Source: Corticium candelabrum (lineage: Eukaryota; Porifera; Homoscleromorpha; Homosclerophorida; Plakinidae). From it: DNA of 64,000 nucleotides. The stretch lies in contig NC_085092.1 of assembly GCF_963422355.1 (NCBI RefSeq), forward strand, positions 5,437,877 to 5,501,876. Direction: 5' to 3'. Position 1 is the first letter of the stretch. Each line of letters starts with the position of its first letter. Under the pieces are notes generated by a model, which worked only from the letters and a program-made list of their open reading frames with translations, made no database searches and was not told where the DNA came from. The position numbers and the translations under genes were made by a program. Of this stretch, positions 11,691 through 22,057 are shown in pieces.

Positions 11691-11765
11691 TTTCAATTAT
11701 CCGAATCCGGTGTTTAATTTTCTGAACTCGGCGTTCAATTATCCGATTCAGGCGTTCCACTATTC
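11689..11765 (+). repeat. Degenerate 21-bp tandem repeat, right array
   Basis: About four units of the TTCAATTATCCGAATTCGGCG type, matching the array at 7729-7801. Together the two arrays bracket the hAT element. Confidence 0.6.
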
Positions 11766-11769
11766 GTTG

Positions 11770-12728
11770 CTTACGGCTGTTGTGCAATATCATGGAAAAC
11801 TGAATAACTTACACAGTCTGTGGTTGGGCAGCTGCTAAAATATCTTCATTCATCGGCTGACTAGACGCAATAATTTGTAATTAATCTTGACTTTAGCGTA
11901 AATTTTTAGCGTGTGTTGTAGGATAATTTCCTTTGCACTAATCTTGGTGTCCCACGTTTTCGCGGAGGTTTAGCTAAGCTGTTGTGAGCGAACTAAATCT
12001 ACATATCTAGGAAGCCTACAACAACGCCTTGCTCCGTCAATCGTGGTGTAATCCGCATACTTTGTAAATCGCGTCTCTTGCGTGAGCCTATATGAAAGGG
12101 ATTTTGTAAAAGTCACGAGACTTGGCGAGTAGCGTACTCTAAACGTTTAGGGCTGAACCGACTTTCGGTCTGGGGACTACGTCTGTCACGCTACAGAAAT
12201 GTGCCACGCCTCGTTAGTGTGGCCCAATCGTGAAGCATTACTTCCTTTATGTCGTACGTGGCAACCAGAGACAATGGACGAACGGCCACTCGTACGCGCG
12301 AAACTTTCACGAGAGAGTTCTATTACCAGAACGGTGTAATTTATGTTTGCCATTGTTAGGACCTGTCGGAAATTATCAACAGAATTCACCTGTCTGCAAC
12401 TGCTGACCCAAAATATCGTTTTCTTGGTTTTACGATATTTTTTACGGGAATCTAATAATATCATTACGTAACCGGGAGAGATTCTATGTCCCGTATACAA
12501 TGACTTTACTTACGACTACAGACTATTTACGGACTCTGTGGTCACGCGAAACGACAGTCGCTATGTAGGACTTTAAATATATTTTACAGGTTGCACGTCT
12601 AGAAAGAAAATAGCGTGTATATTCGTAATTCTTCGCGACAATTACTCCTCCTAGCGTACGTACGTACGTGGTGTTCAGGACTTTGAAGGCTCATAGCTGT
12701 AGAAGCGACGGTGTAAACACGGCTTCGA
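11770..12728. other. Unassigned spacer
   Basis: It contains a 104-codon minus ORF (12186-12500) that I do not recognise and a short ACGT tract near 12655-12668. No supported gene. Confidence 0.4.
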
Positions 12729-12885
12729 CTAGTAAATGCTCGGTTAGCATTGTGTTGGGCGAGCGATGGTGTCTTTACCTATTCGTGTAACAACGGTTGC
12801 GTTACGTAGCAATAGTTTCTGTCAAACGACCGCGGGAACTCAGGAAACAGACTTTTCAGTTGTTCTTCTATAGTATTTTGCGCTA
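12729..12885 (+). repeat. Direct repeat unit A, second copy
   Basis: Matches 11535-11690. It is followed within a few bases by the CGCA/CA microsatellite into which the truncated retrotransposon is joined. Confidence 0.7.
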
Positions 12886-12890
12886 AATTT

Positions 12891-12899
12891 ACGCACGCA

Positions 12900-12951
<52 letters not shown>
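12891..12951. repeat. (ACGC)n(AC)n microsatellite
   Basis: A compound array of ACGC then AC units, ending immediately at the 5' edge of the non-LTR retrotransposon. It recurs at 27147-27207. Confidence 0.9.
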
Positions 12952-12952
<1 letters not shown>

Positions 12953-12999
12953 CTCTCTTTTATGCCAAGGCCAAGTTCTTTCGGGAAAAGCTAACTGCC

Positions 13000-14751
13000 A
13001 TGCACAAGTGTCCTTCAAAGTTTTGGAATACCATCAATCAAATTTCGGGGCACAATAGAGTTTCTTCTGTTCAGTTACCACCCGTAGCAGCTCTTGGCAG
13101 ACAATTTAGTTCAGTTGTCGGGACAATTGAGACTGCTGAATTTGATAGCTCTCAGTCGCAGAAGCAATTCCAAGGATCTACTAATCTCTCTTATTTCTTG
13201 ACTATTAATGAGCTGGAGGTTCACAATCTACTATCAAAACTTGATGTAAACAAAGCAAGTGGCTGGGATGAAGTAGAAGCAAAGTATCTCAAAATTGGTG
13301 CAGCTGCCATTGCTCCCTCTCTTACGGCACTCTTCGATACCTCGCTGGCTGCTAGTGAACTTCCTGAAGATTGGAAATGCGCCAAAATTACTCCCATCTT
13401 TAAATCGGGTGCCCGAAATGATCCAAAGAACTATCGGCCTATTTCTCTTTTGCCAATTGTCTCCAAACTTTTGGAACAGTCTGTCTTTAACACTTTAAGT
13501 CGGCATTTGGAAGCGAACTCGCTTTTACCAGAGTGTCAATATGGTTATCGAAAAGGTCGATCGACCCAGGATGCCGTCAGTATACTAGCGGATGACCTAC
13601 TCGAAGCAAAAGATAATCGTCGTTGTTCGGGAGTCGTGCTCCTTGATGTTCAAAAAGCATTTGACACGGTGAATCATTGTCTACTTCTTCGTAAGCTGTC
13701 TCTTGGCGGAGTCGATGGCAGTGCTCATCGCTGGTTTTCTGACTATCTTACCGGCGGCCGACAATTTGTGAAAGTTGGAGATGATATCTCTCTAAAAGTC
13801 CCTGTTGTACGAGGTGTTCCACAAGGTTCTAAGCTTGGACCATCATTATTCAATTATTATACCGGGGATCTGCCCTCCGCTGTCACAAAGTCTTCTCTTA
13901 TTCTATTTGCGGACGATTCGTGCCTTTATACAAGCGGGAAATCATTTAATGAAGTGACTTATAACTTGCAGTTCGATCTCAATTCTCTATCCGACTGGTA
14001 CCAACACAACACGATGTCATTGAATGAAAAAAAGTCTGAGTTGTTGCTATTTAAAAAATTTCGCGACAGTTCGATGCTGTCTAACTACTCCGTCACGATT
14101 TGTGAAACTTCCCTCAAACAAACAGACTCGGCAAGATATCTAGGTGTTATATTTGATAAAAGTCTAAACTGGCGCCCGCAGCTCGACGCAGTTGTTAGGA
14201 AAAGTGGGAGGAAGATTGGCATTTTATATCGTTGTCATCATCTCCTCGACCATCACTCTCGACTAGCTATAGTGAAATCAGTGATTCGGCCTGATCTAGA
14301 TTATTGCGCTGTTGTATGGAATAATGGCACTGCGGGCATAGCGAAGCGGATTCAGAGAATTGAAAAAAGGTTTTTGAGAGTACTCTCTGGCCTGAAACTA
14401 AGGGAATCTACTGGCAATATGTCTTCTGTCTTCTCCAAATTTGGTCTCCAATCACATCAGGCCAGACACTCTTTCTACCTAGGTACACTCGCTCACCGGT
14501 GTCTACATTCTCTAGCTCCTAATATTGTCAACTTCCTGTATCACACACTTGAAAATCATCAATATCACACTCGCCTTACTCAATCAGGACTACATATGCC
14601 TAATCCAAACACTGAAGCACTTCGGCAGTCTTCATTTTATCGTGCTCAAAAGTTCTGGAATTCTCTTTCATGTAGATTAAGAATAGTCTCTAAAGTCTCT
14701 GACTTTAAGCAGTGTCTACGGAAGTTCTGTTACACTGTAGATGATATTTAG
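13000..14751 (+). CDS. Reverse transcriptase ORF of a jockey/CR1-like non-LTR element
   Basis: 583 codons with no internal stop. It has the RT palm and finger blocks in order: KNYRPISLLPIVSKLLE at about residue 140, YGYRKGRSTQDAV at 183, LDVQKAFDTVNH at 217, RGVPQGSKLGPSLF at 271 and the catalytic LFADDSCLY at 302. A C-terminal thumb/connector region follows (ARYLGVIFDKSLNW, RPDLDYCAVVWNNG). The FADD form replaces the commoner YADD. The endonuclease domain is absent. The open frame points to a young insertion. ATG 13000 is only the first in-frame methionine of a truncated protein. Confidence 0.85.
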   Translation: MHKCPSKFWNTINQISGHNRVSSVQLPPVAALGRQFSSVVGTIETAEFDSSQSQKQFQGSTNLSYFLTINELEVHNLLSKLDVNKASGWDEVEAKYLKIGAAAIAPSLTALFDTSLAASELPEDWKCAKITPIFKSGARNDPKNYRPISLLPIVSKLLEQSVFNTLSRHLEANSLLPECQYGYRKGRSTQDAVSILADDLLEAKDNRRCSGVVLLDVQKAFDTVNHCLLLRKLSLGGVDGSAHRWFSDYLTGGRQFVKVGDDISLKVPVVRGVPQGSKLGPSLFNYYTGDLPSAVTKSSLILFADDSCLYTSGKSFNEVTYNLQFDLNSLSDWYQHNTMSLNEKKSELLLFKKFRDSSMLSNYSVTICETSLKQTDSARYLGVIFDKSLNWRPQLDAVVRKSGRKIGILYRCHHLLDHHSRLAIVKSVIRPDLDYCAVVWNNGTAGIAKRIQRIEKRFLRVLSGLKLRESTGNMSSVFSKFGLQSHQARHSFYLGTLAHRCLHSLAPNIVNFLYHTLENHQYHTRLTQSGLHMPNPNTEALRQSSFYRAQKFWNSLSCRLRIVSKVSDFKQCLRKFCYTVDDI

Positions 14752-14886
14752 ATCCATGTGTTCTAAAATACTAGATAGTGTTTCACTTAGACTGTATAGT
14801 ATGTATGTTAGCATAAATATTGATGTATGTATGCTTGGTACGGTACCCGGAAGATCGACCGCTGAGTTGAGGGTTTTCCATAGTAA

Positions 14887-14955
14887 AAGAAATACAAATA
14901 CAAATACAAATACAAATACAAATACAAATACAAATACAAATACAAATACAAATAC
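14887..14955. repeat. (AAATAC)n tail of the non-LTR element
   Basis: A perfect hexamer array. It produces the spurious NTNTNT and VFVFVF reading frames on the two strands. Confidence 0.9.
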
Positions 14956-14959
14956 CAAC

Positions 14960-16300
14960 ACGGTAGCATTGGTATGTAGGTTTAAGTTTGAGTTCAATTC
15001 TTCTGTAAGAGTGGGTATTGGTATCAACCGTTTATGCTACAAAGCTGATTTCTATACAAAATCTCTGCGCTTGCAGCGGAGCAGGTCCATGCATGACTAC
15101 TCAAATTTGTCATTGCAGTGCATGACCTGGTCTTCTCTCGAGGGACCGACCCCCGCATAAATTTCTCGATGACGCGAACGCTACACCTTCCAGTTCATTC
15201 GAACACACGCCCACACCAGCCCCGTGTAGACGCTTGTACGGGTCGTCGCCCTCGGAGTCCGCAACGCTTTCTGCAATCGAAGACTTTACGCTAGCCGATT
15301 GAAGCCGCGCTCTTCTACCGCTAGCTAATTCTGATTGCATTTGCACCGAATCCAACCTACACGTTTTCTGTACCGAGCGCTACACGGAGAGTGTGTCGAT
15401 TTCTAGCCTCACTGTCCACATTACCAGTAATTTGCATACATTGTACTGTACATCTGCTCGCGTACAGCGTTACCACCGCGCATATCTCTATGCTATCTAT
15501 CTATTAATAGCGTAAACAAAGCTACGTAGCTCTCTCTATCTATGCACGATTCAATTGCTTCCTCTCTAGGACTTTGGGAAGAAGGGCGTCGCTACATGCA
15601 TGGACCTTCAAAATTGAGGAGGCCAGGTGATATGGTTTAACTTTTATGAAACGTTGTGTCTGCATGTGTCATCTAAGAGGCCGCACCTACTAATGTTAGG
15701 GAGACCGTGGATTTCCCAGGTCCATTGCATAGCGACGCCACTGTTGCAAATTTAATCAGCAAGGCGTCAAGAAGGGCAAGGCCTGCGGAACTGGATCTGT
15801 CGCTTCTATAGTTGTCAGGGAAATGTCCCTTTCCCTATAGTTATAGATAACGAGACCACTAGTTCTAATTCTAGATCACAGTACCTAGCACTCTCTCGAC
15901 GCAGTGCTGCCACGCCCATCACTTGATTTTCATCATCCTTGCCCGTCAAACTCTGCAAGGTTGTCGCCAACAAACGAGCTAAGAAAATTAGAGACCAACG
16001 ACCACAAGAGATACAAAACATTGCAGACACAATTTACAGACTGAGACACTTCCGGCATCGACGCGTCGAATGACCACGCCTATCAATCTTGTAAAATGTG
16101 ATGTAGCTACCTATGACTTCTGTGACACTGCACCGTGTCGGCGGATGCAGCGACTTGTGACACGCACGATCTGACGCGGTGACAGGAATTGCACTAGACC
16201 AAGAGACAGATGATGAGAAGACATCGTGCACAGTATACACCTTACACTGACATGCCCAGGCGCTAGTCGACATTCTCCATTATCTCTAGATAACGCAACC
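14960..16300. other. Region with Helitron-related fragment, otherwise unassigned
   Basis: Positions 15120-15410 are listed separately. The remainder, up to the gap, holds short minus ORFs (15815-16030, 16034-16273) that I cannot assign, and no repeat boundary that I can define. Confidence 0.4.
15120..15410 (+). repeat. Helitron-related internal fragment
   Basis: It matches about 44284-44560 inside the complete nonautonomous Helitron. The shared stretch runs from CTCTCGAGGGA.CGACCCCCG to ACACGG.GAGTGTGTCGATTTCTA. Neither the 5' TC end nor the 3' hairpin and CTAG end is present here, so this is an internal remnant. Confidence 0.7.
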
Positions 16301-16500
16301 NNNNNNNNNNNNNNNNNNNNNNNNNNNNNNNNNNNNNNNNNNNNNNNNNNNNNNNNNNNNNNNNNNNNNNNNNNNNNNNNNNNNNNNNNNNNNNNNNNNN
16401 NNNNNNNNNNNNNNNNNNNNNNNNNNNNNNNNNNNNNNNNNNNNNNNNNNNNNNNNNNNNNNNNNNNNNNNNNNNNNNNNNNNNNNNNNNNNNNNNNNNN
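16301..16500. other. Assembly gap (200 N)
   Basis: Exactly 200 N, a conventional size inserted by scaffolding software. Left flank 16287-16300 equals 30543-30556, and right flank 16501 onward equals 2245 onward. Reading frames drawn across the N run are meaningless. Confidence 1.
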
Positions 16501-17080
16501 CATGCACACATAATAACCAATCTGCACGACAAATTCTAAAACATACAAATAAATGAGATCGACTTGTCTATAAAAACAATAAAAATCAGTTACCAGTGAC
16601 TGCAAACAAGCCACAGTGTTTGCACTAATCTATAAAATTTACTATTCTGTAACAACAAATACATTGTCAACCTAACATTTTCTACACTAATTGATATCAA
16701 TAACCAGGCTAAGACTCATGCTTGTCGATCAAACAATCAAGTATCTCCCTAATCATGTCCACTATCGGTTTGAATTGTTGTTACTGCCGACAGTTGACTG
16801 AACCACACTGTGCAGGTCAGACAGTAGTAACGAGTCATCAACAGATTCTGGACTTCCAACCATTTCCTAACCTACAAATGCAAACGCTCAACTAACAATA
16901 TGCAAGCCCCACTTTTTTCACAGCCCTCCACTTTGCACACAAAGAGCAAAGAGATACAATATCATCACTCTCCGCTCGTCTTGTGCACATGAGAGGCTGT
17001 GAAGAAAGATAAAGAAGCCACTAGACAGACATGCTATAAATTAAATTCATGGACAAACAAGCAATTTAACCCACCCACCC

Positions 17081-17340
17081 GACTTCACAATTGACTTCAC
17101 TAACTGAAAATATATTTGCAAATTATACTCCTTCAACCCACTGACGTTTCCTAATCAATTTCAGTAAAGTTGTCCTGTTTTTCCCAAGATCATCAGTGTT
17201 ATTAATATTTCCCATCTCACCAGATGATATTATCTCTCATTGGTATAAATGATCGGCAACATCATCTGCATCCAATTTTGCTACCAGTAAATGTCACTGT
17301 TTTCTGATAAGATCCTCTGCCAACTTTTGTCTGCCACATC
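17081..17340 (-). pseudogene. CARD-domain exon, decayed (copy 2)
   Basis: Identical to 2825-3084, with the same three stop codons. Confidence 0.75.
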
Positions 17341-18330
17341 CTAAAACGACCTTAAATTGAGCAACAGACACAACAACAATCTAAATGCCAAATAATTAAT
17401 AAGCAAATGAACAGAGACAAACAGACAGACAAACAGACGGACAGACAAACAGACAAACATAAAAACAACAAAGATTGCCAACCTAACATATACATATCTG
17501 TGTTTCACTGGTTAGAGATATTATAATTGTTGAAAAATATTTTGTGGAAGAACACATACCATGCAGCCAAATTTTGCAACTGTTGCTTCATTCTGACTTT
17601 CCATCACTGCTTTGACTGCAACATCGTCATCCTTGAAACCAATCCAGTGACTTGATGGCCGACTTTCACTACCATATTGTTGCAAGGTGATGACTGCCCG
17701 ATTTCACCGATTCCCTCCAACCTCTGAAGGATCTTTGCAACTGTTTGTTTGATATAGACAATGTTTGTTTCATTTCATTTACAACAGTATCCGTATCTAT
17801 AGAGTGTATAAAAGCATTAATCAACGGTACAGTGTAGTATAATTATTTTGTTAATATTAATTACAATTTCTAAATATTCTACATATTATCTATTGCAAGG
17901 CTAAAACCTACTGGATATATAACTTTACAGGTCACACTGTGTAATTTATAAAAACTAATTGTATATGAATATTTTTATAAGTCAGTGCATTCTCTTTATT
18001 ATTCCTAAATTAGAAGTAATGTTCAACATACAGCTGCCAAACTGCATGCGTATACAACAATTCAATTTAAATTAATTAATTAAGTAAACCAGATTTAAAA
18101 ATAAAAATAAAGCAACAACAGTCATCATCATTTGTTTTGAAGACAATTAACATTCCAAAATTTGTGTTTCAAGCAGACAATTACGTATTATAGTATAGCA
18201 AGCTTTCTCATTGTTAGTATTAACAACACACACGTCTATGTATGGCTATAGAAAGCCTTTACTAACACATCAATCAATGTCTAATGTCTTCATTCTGTTG
18301 ACTGTGTTTACAGTTACGTATACATAGAGA

Positions 18331-18746
18331 GTGTCGTTATGCCCCTCCATAATGGGCAAGTGGGGTCTTTACCCCCATCTGGGTGCCCACCAACCCGGCA
18401 GGTGAGCCCAGCAGGGTACATGTTTCCGTGTAGTCCATACGGCGATCAATGACTAGCCAATTCGATATAGATTGCAGGCATTACGGTGACCGTGTACTCG
18501 ATACAGCACGCCTAGTGGATATCAACGACCACCAGGAAAGCACTGGACGTCATCGTCAACGGACCGTTCACCAGACCACAGAAACTCCCCAACGACTGAA
18601 ACGAGTCATAGTCTCATGGATAAAGCTAGAGAAACATGAGAAAGAAAGACAGACAAGTTTCACAATTTACTGTCGTCACTGGGGTTTGAACCCCCAAACC
18701 ATGGAGTGGTAGCCATTGTCGCTAACCACTAAGCCACGGCGGTGAC
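18331..18746 (-). mobile_element. tRNA-derived SINE (copy 2)
   Basis: Identical to 4075-4490. The tRNA-like head is at 18675-18746. Confidence 0.7.
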
Positions 18747-19461
18747 AAAGAGAGAATTTATATCATCATGCAGTATGTATTTGTTATTATTATTTCACAA
18801 CTTGAAACTGTATATATAGTTTTTGCAATAATTGCAATTATTGTAATATGCATCACCTTTTTGGTTCTGAACACCTTCGGTGTACCAGCCTCCTGATTCT
18901 AATCTATACATAACACTGGTCAGTAAATGTTTGAAAATTTTTATAACATTGCATCCACGTTACCATTTTGTGTCTCAACTCTTCTATGCTTGCTTTCACA
19001 CAGAGCTGCTTTCACACAGAGCTGCCTTCTCCAAAGCTGCTTTCTAATACCGATTAACAGCAATTTGTGTAATAATTCTGGCATATATGGCAACAACAAC
19101 AATCTTACCATGGAGTGTTCCTACTGCTTTCCTGTTACTTGTTGTTCTTTCTGCACATGGCTCTATATATTAGCAAACATCCATAAATTTGCGATATAGA
19201 AATATTGCATGTACACGTCTATAGTCTAGACAATGCAGCATGTACTGATCAGCTCCAAGATGTTTGTAAGCCATCACGTATTGCGAGTCTCCTCTCATTG
19301 TGTGAGACCATTTTGGTTGCCCTCTTTCTCTTTTTCTTCTCTACCGATATTGTACTAGTAGCCTCGTTTACACTGGCTGTTGCTATATAGACAGGTACAT
19401 GCTATTATTACTACACTTGGCAACTAGCTAGACATATAGGTAGTGTACACACGTAAGTATA

Positions 19462-19467
<6 letters not shown>

Positions 19468-19549
<82 letters not shown>
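19468..19549. repeat. (AC)n microsatellite (copy 2)
   Basis: Same length as 5212-5293. Confidence 0.95.
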
Positions 19550-19552
<3 letters not shown>

Positions 19553-20125
19553 GCAGACCATCATGCAGTGTCACACACATTAAATTTACAGCGTCATGTG
19601 ACATGTTAATTGATTAAGATAGATGCAACTACTGTCATCATGTTCATCCCGACTGGATGTCATCCAAAGTCACGCTTTCGCCGCAAAATCAACTTGACAA
19701 CAAACATTAGTTACACCGTCCACGCACTTTTAGTTAGATACACTGTACTTGTTTGTCTGGCTACAGGCATGCATGTCGATTGCGGTCACCGTATACAGTT
19801 TTTGTAAGCTAGCTAGATGCATGTGGCGTGGGGACAGCGAGATTCTAGCTCACAACAAACTAGGTAATACAAGAGTCTGCATGCTTTCAAGACAGATCAA
19901 ATGTCGAATCTATAGGTTTACGGGCCTCTAGAGTCCATGTATACCAAAACATAATCAGCTCCATCTGAAGTCTGGAAAGAAGTTATTAAGAATCTCATTT
20001 GAATCACACAGAAGTGAACAAAATCGTTGAATGTAATAAATGGTCAAACTACAAGTAACTGGCACAGTAACTTCTTAGACAAAACCAGTCCTCTAATGTG
20101 TGAAATCAATAAAAACAAATTTGTG

Positions 20126-20986
20126 CATCTGTCTGTCTGTGTGTCTGTTTGTGTGTCTATTCGTCCGTCTGGCTTGTTTGTCTGTGTATTTGGCTGTGTG
20201 TCTGTCCATCCATCTATGCATCCAATGGTTGATCCAGGATTCTCACAAGAGACAGACGTGGACTGTCAGGTTCGGTAAGGACGTCATCAGTTAGTCACGT
20301 GTCCATCTTCAACATTTTCGCAGCTGGCCCTCTAGGATTATAACTATTTCAAATATTTCTGACAAGCTCCTGATCAGCAGCCCTCTGCTTAGGAGGACGT
20401 TTAGGCCAGTACATCTTTAAGTTTAGTCAATGACTTCTCTCCAATAACATGGTCGCCCCTCCTGTGGAAAGTTTGTGCAACGTTCGTAGAACTAGCCAGA
20501 CCTTACCCGCTTTCACTTTGGAGGCTCTGGCTACGTGAGACTACCGAAGACCACTAGTCCAAGACAAGCTCGTGTGCTTTGTGCCAAACTGGTGTGCTAA
20601 ATTTCTAGAGCTCAAGTTCATTCATGAAACACAAGTGCACGTTAGTTTAAATGATACGTGGGAGTCGATGAAAAAGAACACGAACACAAGCTGTACAGTA
20701 CTAGTAGTCCCCGACGTGCATGTACTCTGCACGAGATACAGGCGTGCACCTCTCCCTATATCCGCCACTGGCATCTATCTGTCTGCCTGTCCGTCCATCT
20801 CTCTATCCGTCTGTCTTCCTGTCTCTATTGTTGCCCTCAAGACAAGCAATCAAAAACTGTACACAAATAACAGCAAACAGACTACACGACACGCACACAA
20901 CATTTACCAACAACTCACTCTATAACAATAACACAACAACCAATAAAACTACCAAATTCGAACGCATCATGAGAGAAAGAGAAGAG
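20126..20986. repeat. Dispersed hAT-MITE-bearing repeat (copy 2)
   Basis: Identical to 5870-6730. The inverted-end segment lies at 20223-20770. Confidence 0.65.
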
Positions 20987-21491
20987 TGTCATGTGTGAGC
21001 ATAACGTCTGTTAATAAGATGTAAGTCGACGTAATTACCTTCCATAATTCAAGTCCAAGGTCAACAAGAGGAGTAGTCACGTTCAGTGAAATCCTCGTTC
21101 TACTCCATTAGGCATCGACAGTCTCTGCAGTCGACCGGAAAAGCAAGCTCGATCGTGTTGTTTTTGTTGTGCACGTCTACGTATCGAATCAAAGTAAAAC
21201 AACAACGTCGTTGGCGACTTTCTTCTTTGAACTTGATAGTGAAGATATCCACAGTTCGTTTGACATCGTTTGGCAATAGAGTTGAGAGCATCCGATCGAA
21301 GACCATCCCACAAACGATTCGCGCCCGTCTAGCTGTACAATAAGATCCTCGAATTGGTCTTTGCTGTTGGGCTGATGGTCAGTCACAAGAACCGTTGAAA
21401 AATTGCCGGTTGAATCAACAAGCTACACAACACATATATTAACTTATTGGCGAGCGAAGCGAGCCTCTCTCTTGTCATGTCAATTGAGCTC

Positions 21492-21493
<2 letters not shown>

Positions 21494-21561
<68 letters not shown>
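21494..21561. repeat. (TA)n microsatellite (copy 2)
   Basis: A pure TA array. It differs from the interrupted start of the array at 7246 but has the same total length. Confidence 0.9.
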
Positions 21562-21562
<1 letters not shown>

Positions 21563-22057
21563 GTACATCAACACTTGTCATATGGATTTACGGCAAAACA
21601 GAAAGACAAATCAACAAAACGACGATGCCAGATGAATGCAATTTTGACTCCGTAACATATGCGCGAAAAATTGAAGCAAGGGACCTCTTTTGAGGGGTCG
21701 ACTCAATTGTAATTTCTTGGCGAGAAGAGTCAAACGACTCACGATTTTGCTCCCTTACGCGACTAAAGAGGAAAGGAGACTGATTTGTGACAAACGGAAT
21801 GAAAAGGAAAAGCTAAAAGAAGAGAAAAGTCTGTTTTTGAGTTTCCGCGCGTTACTTTGATAGAAATTATTGCTACGCAACCATTGTCACGTGACTATGC
21901 GATCATTGTTAGGCGACTATCTCAGTAAACGAGTGAGACGACTGAAGCGTGAACGAAGAATTGAAGACAACTATAGTGTTTTGCGTTCAATTATCTGAAC
22001 TCAGCGTTCAGTTACCCGATTCAGGCAAGCAATTATCCGAATTGGGCGTTCAGTTAT

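Larger units (their letters stand above)
12952..14955 (+). mobile_element. 5'-truncated non-LTR retrotransposon
   Basis: The coding frame is already open at the microsatellite edge, reading SFYAKAKFFREKL before the first ATG, so the 5' part (endonuclease) is missing. The reverse transcriptase ORF is followed by a 3' UTR of about 130 bases. It ends in a tail of about 11 AAATAC units. Tandem-repeat tails and 5' truncation are typical of target-primed non-LTR insertion of the jockey/CR1 type. Confidence 0.8.
2245..16300. repeat. Copy 1 of a 14,056-bp near-identical block flanking an assembly gap
   Basis: Every landmark recurs at +14256 in 16501-30556: the SINE, AC tract, hAT ORFs, RT ORF and hexamer tail. 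The block stops exactly at the first N of the gap. The only difference I found is the phase of the TA microsatellite near 7246. It starts inside the paralogous segment, with no repeat boundary or target-site duplication. This is what an untrimmed contig overlap looks like. Confidence 0.95.

Noticed and set aside
14716..15160. Proteins rich in NT or VF repeats
   Set aside because: Both are translations of the AAATAC tail of the retrotransposon.
16111..16614. Long ORFs on both strands across 16226-16614
   Set aside because: They run through the 200 N gap and are translation artefacts.
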